Source: Lepidonotus clava (taxonomy: Eukaryota; Annelida; Polychaeta; Phyllodocida; Polynoidae). Taken from it: 64,000 nucleotides of DNA. Below, piece by piece: positions 59,936 to 64,000 of this stretch (within the stretch, counting starts at the first letter, position 1; the number at the start of each line of letters is the position of its first letter). The stretch lies in the NCBI GenBank assembly GCA_936440205.1, contig OW387134.1, forward strand, positions 19,384,908 through 19,448,907. The letters are read 5' to 3'. The notes beneath the pieces are model-generated. The model ran no database searches and was not told the origin of the DNA. It was given only the letters and a program-made list of their open reading frames with translations. A program made the position numbers and the translations under genes.

Positions 59936-62900
59936 GAGACCATTAAGTGTCTTTTTAGAAATGTCTATTAAAGTCTATTTATCTATATATTTACGTGATG
60001 TTCATGTCACGTCAAAACCGTCCCCAAGCAGACTTACAAATTGCATGAGATTTGGTGTGCGCTTTGCAAGGTCATGCGATATAGAACAAAATATAAAAAA
60101 GGCAAGACAAAGAGATATCAGATTCGTCATATCAATTCAAATAAGAAGTTTATTATTTACTAGGAGTGTATTTCCGCAAAACTTTCAAGGTGAAATGATC
60201 TACCAAGAAGTTAATATTTTCTTCCTAATTTCAGGGCACACAATAATTAACAGATGAGAAAGGAAACTCTATGTAAGATGAAATGTAGTATAATAAAGTT
60301 ATGTTCTGGAAATGCTGTAATCCAGTATAACTATAAGGGCTGGTGGCAAACTTTATCTGATAATACTGTAACTATGAACTATCGTATGAAATGCAAACCT
60401 AGAAGAATGATAAGCCAAGATGCCCAAATGTCACTGGTGATATGCCCCTCCGAATGGGTGTATTCTATATCGAATGAAACACTCAGTTAAAAGTGACCTA
60501 ACATGGGGAAAGGATGCCCCAGGCGGGAATTCAACATTTGAGAGGATGTCTTCACTTTCAAATGATACTAAGAACATGAAATTATATAAATTGGCAATGA
60601 AATTTAGGTTCCAGCACAAGGTTTGGTATCCCTGAAAATGACAGTAATGTGAATTATTAAGTATTTAGCAAGATATTTGATAACAAAATATATTTGTTGA
60701 CAAAAAGCCCCAAAAGCACTATTTGTAAAATACTATCGTGCTCACAACTTTTGATATAAGAATCATATTGTTTATCTGTTTGAAGTAGTAATATCTTCAA
60801 GTTTCATTTTCAAATATAATGTCAGAATTATTTCACATGAATCACAAATATTATTGTCTCCATGGCAACCAAATGACTATTGCTTGGTAAATAATGGGAA
60901 TAGAACGTTCCATTGGAATTCCAAATAATAACATTTTTGAATGTAATAGAATCTTTATTAAAGGATTGAACTGTACTGTATTGTATTGTACTAAAAAAAG
61001 TTAGTCTAAGACAGTTTGACCACTATTTTTCATAAAATTGCTCATACATGTAATTACCTCCTTAAAAATTGGTTCTAAGGCATAGGATACATCCCCCTCT
61101 GAGTATCCTTTCCCTGTGTTGAATCACTTATCTGTCTGTGAAGTTAACTGATTCACCCTTACTCAAAATCGTCCGATTCTGTTAGTGTTTTTCTGTGATC
61201 ATGAATTTTGTCAAAGTTATGGATTTGAGAGAATATAATTTTATAAGAGCCATAACGTTTAATGAAGTAATAAAAAAGTAGAAATGTTCTCAAAGCTGAT
61301 TCATCCATTAAATTCAGAAAAGTGTTTCATCAAACCTCGATACGTTTCATAGTTACCCTGAAATATCGGGGAATGACTGTTTTAAAATAAGCAGATAAGC
61401 AGTATTCAAACATTTTTCCTAATGTAATACGAAATGTCATATTTCCTGAAGATTAATTTCATAATCTACTCAAGGAAATGTACTTAAGTCAAAATGATGG
61501 GCAAAAATATTTATTAATACCGATGTTACTTCTATCATTGTTACTTTGATGTTAGATTTAGGAGAAATAAGCTGACTTCAGGAGTCAGAGTTTATCATCC
61601 ATGTTAATAACGGCCGTATGCAGCTGTCTCTCGATAGCAATGGGATATAGTCTGGTATTTCATCACCTTCCCCAATCCAACATTTACTTATACTACTCAT
61701 CAAAATTATTCGGATTTCGGATGTCATTTATATGATCTTTAAGTTTCTACTTTACTTATATAAGCTACCATCTATCTCTTCCTACTGAAAGATATAGTCT
61801 CTCTTTATCAAAGGCCCATACATTTTCTCTTTAAACTTCTCGATTGCACTATCAATCAAAAAACAGAAATCATACGAATCCCATCACAATGATGCAGTAC
61901 TAAGCTGGCGTGCCATACACCTTCGAGACGATGCATAAGTTAAAACACATAATATATAGCCGCCAAGGAAGGATACTGTGTATATGTGAGTCGTAAGAGA
62001 AATCACTCAGTGACGGGATGGTTCATAAACAAATTTGAAGATAATCTGTGTATTTGCAAGTGAAGACACGACGGTCATTAGTAGCAATTACAGAGAATTA
62101 GCTTGATTCATGTGCTTTCTGGCTTCCGGGGCGATGCCTGATAATGAGACCTCTAATTGCTGCAGGTTTGGGTTCACATCCCGAGAATCACGTGTGACTT
62201 CCTTCCTCCAATTTCGCACCCTTAACCTCTGACCTAGGCCTGACCTTTCTGATGCAATTCCTTGAGAGTTGACTTTACTTGTGGGCTCCTTTCATAGAGT
62301 CATTGGCATAGGGCAGAGGTGTCTGACTGTTTCAGCAGTACACCTGTCTTTTGATAGCAGTGTACATTATAAGCCGAAAAGAAGATCTTATAAATAAATC
62401 AACAGCAAAGGCTGTAACCTTTTGGAGAGAGGTGGAACACTTTCAGGATTAGAAGTAGAAATGCCTCAGAAAATAGAAATCGTGTATCAGACAGTTTGGT
62501 GATGATTCAGCACGTAGCGACTTCCATGTGGTAAATACATATAAGCAGAGAGAATCTTCGAGGTTTCTTTAATGTCTAACATAATATCCTCACTCGAAAC
62601 AGATAAGATTAGCTTCGAAGAACATTGAAAATTGATATATCTATATCACAATTATCCCACAGTTCTCCATGCTCTATTGTTCAAACCGGTTTCAGGACAT
62701 GACTAATATTTGACTACACACATCTCCTTGTCATGTTTGTTAAATCAACTTCACAGTAAACCTTGTTAGTAAGTTGACAAACCTTCTTACTTCTATTTCA
62801 AATTCAAATTCTATATGAAAATTACTATTTCTTGTAATTGACACACTCTTCCCTAAGTATGTATGGCTTGACGGATACCGCGTAAGTTCCTGCAGGTAGA

Positions 62901-64000
62901 TATGAGTCGTTTCTCAGGATCATTTACTCTTAAAGGCAATTCAATTTTCACAAGTTTCTGTCAGGGTATTCCTGCCAGGGCTTCCTTTCCTTGTCTTCCT
63001 TTCTTGGACATTGCGTGATGGATTCGTCCAAATAGGTATAACTCTTGAGCCAAGTTTATAACCACCTCATAAAGTTTTTTCCCGGGATATTCAGAAAGTC
63101 CTTCACAAATGACATTGACATGTTTGGAGATTTGGTTCTGTGATAGACTAGGATATGTTTTTTCCCTATCTTGCTGGTTTTCCTCCTTTTTACCTCGCAG
63201 TTGGCATCACAGGCTTTCGTTCTGTCATGGTGCCTGGTGAATAGCTGTATCATGATACACGGGTGTACATAGGCCTAATGGGCCCAATGTTTCGTGATTT
63301 GCAACATTCGTGCGTTGTGTGAGGTTGTATACGTTTAAAAACATAATGCAGAAAAAAGAGCAATTTGATAGTTGTTACGATAGTTTGCGTTTTGAGAGTG
63401 CCATATTTTGTATAGCCCGACTTTGCACTAGATGGGGCGACCTATACATTCATCGCTGCAAGCTTGCCCGCGGTTATTGGACGTACGTGTAGTATACGGT
63501 TGTAAAACGAACTGGAGACGGAGGCTTCATAACTTCCACTTCTTGAACGGTTTACCTTCCCATACCATCTGACCTTTTACCCCCTCATTTGTGACCTGTT
63601 TACACAATTTGCGCTTGACTTTTAGGTTCATTTATTAACGAACGGAAACGAAAGCTTTATTCAATTATGTTTGTAGTATTTGTATAAGAAGTATCTTCTT
63701 TATTCTTATTGCGGTAGACAAATTAACCGCGATATGAAAAATATATCTGCTTTTTCTTCAAATTACACATAAAAAGGCGAAAAAGAAGCGGCCGAATGAG
63801 AGCATAGATTTCAATTAGAGGCTGAGTTATTGGCGGTGGAGGCCGACATGTTAGGACATACTGATACATCATGTTCCATGTAACCAGATCTGGCTGAGGG
63901 CGGCGGCCGCCCGAGGGGAGGTATACACCACCACAAGAGGCACATACACAGACACCCGTGTGGGGTGTCTTTTGTGTGGCACTAACCAGCCTGCCCACCA

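Larger units (their letters stand above)
57242..64000. other. Region 5' of the first visible exon: intron with repeats
   Basis: This is presumably the intron leading to upstream exons outside the window. I looked on the minus strand for the expected YRC and C-x-F-P-x-W exon sequences and found none. It contains a LINE fragment with an inserted SINE (59077-59935) and otherwise AT-rich DNA. A GC-rich patch with GGCGGCCGCC begins at about 63830 and may continue past the edge. Confidence 0.5.

Noticed and set aside
63723-63998. Possible upstream exon of the gene at the right edge
   Set aside because: The translated stretch has cysteines but lacks the YRC, FPxW and spacing expected of the missing domain, and no clear splice sites are seen.

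Overview
This window is nuclear DNA of a multicellular animal, not a microbe. There is no dense run of open frames. Coding sequence comes as short exons with GT/AG borders in large introns, and the rest holds tRNA-derived SINEs, a LINE remnant, short inverted-repeat elements, micro- and minisatellites and GC-rich islands in AT-rich DNA. A marine invertebrate, perhaps a lophotrochozoan (mollusc, brachiopod or annelid grade), fits the protein family and the (AACC)-tailed SINE. That placement is inference and weak.

One gene explains all the coding sequence I trust. It lies on the minus strand and enters from beyond the right edge. Twelve exons (57161-57241 down to 3108-3439) join in one uninterrupted frame of 515 codons plus stop, with every junction in matching phase. 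The product is a cysteine-rich extracellular protein of the family I remember under the Pfam labels DUF7042 to DUF7045 (from memory, no search). Its C-terminal hydrophobic tail suggests a GPI anchor or a terminal membrane helix. The signal peptide and first domain are missing and should lie beyond base 64000. The protein is a two-fold repeat: exon triplets 39552/22517/21480 and 13073/7463/4239 share cysteine pattern, intron positions and intron phases.

Layout on the + axis: 1-3107, 3' flank with GC-rich islands; 3108-22517, ten clustered exons; 22518-39378, a 16.9 kb intron with two adjacent minisatellites, a TATG microsatellite, a tRNA-SINE and GC islands; 39379-39552, one exon; 39553-57160, a 17.6 kb intron with many GC islands, a local repeat family at 45-46 kb and a GACGTC-rich repeat at 50.5-51.0 kb; 57161-57241, the most upstream exon seen; 57242-64000, intron or 5' side, with a LINE 3' fragment split by a SINE that has a clear target-site duplication.

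The main unexplained signal is non-coding. The 9-bp palindrome GAGCWGCTC occurs 12 times exactly, against about 0.5 expected by chance, mostly in GC-rich islands that also carry homeodomain-type TAAT sites. This looks like a developmental regulatory landscape, either for this gene or for a neighbour outside the window.
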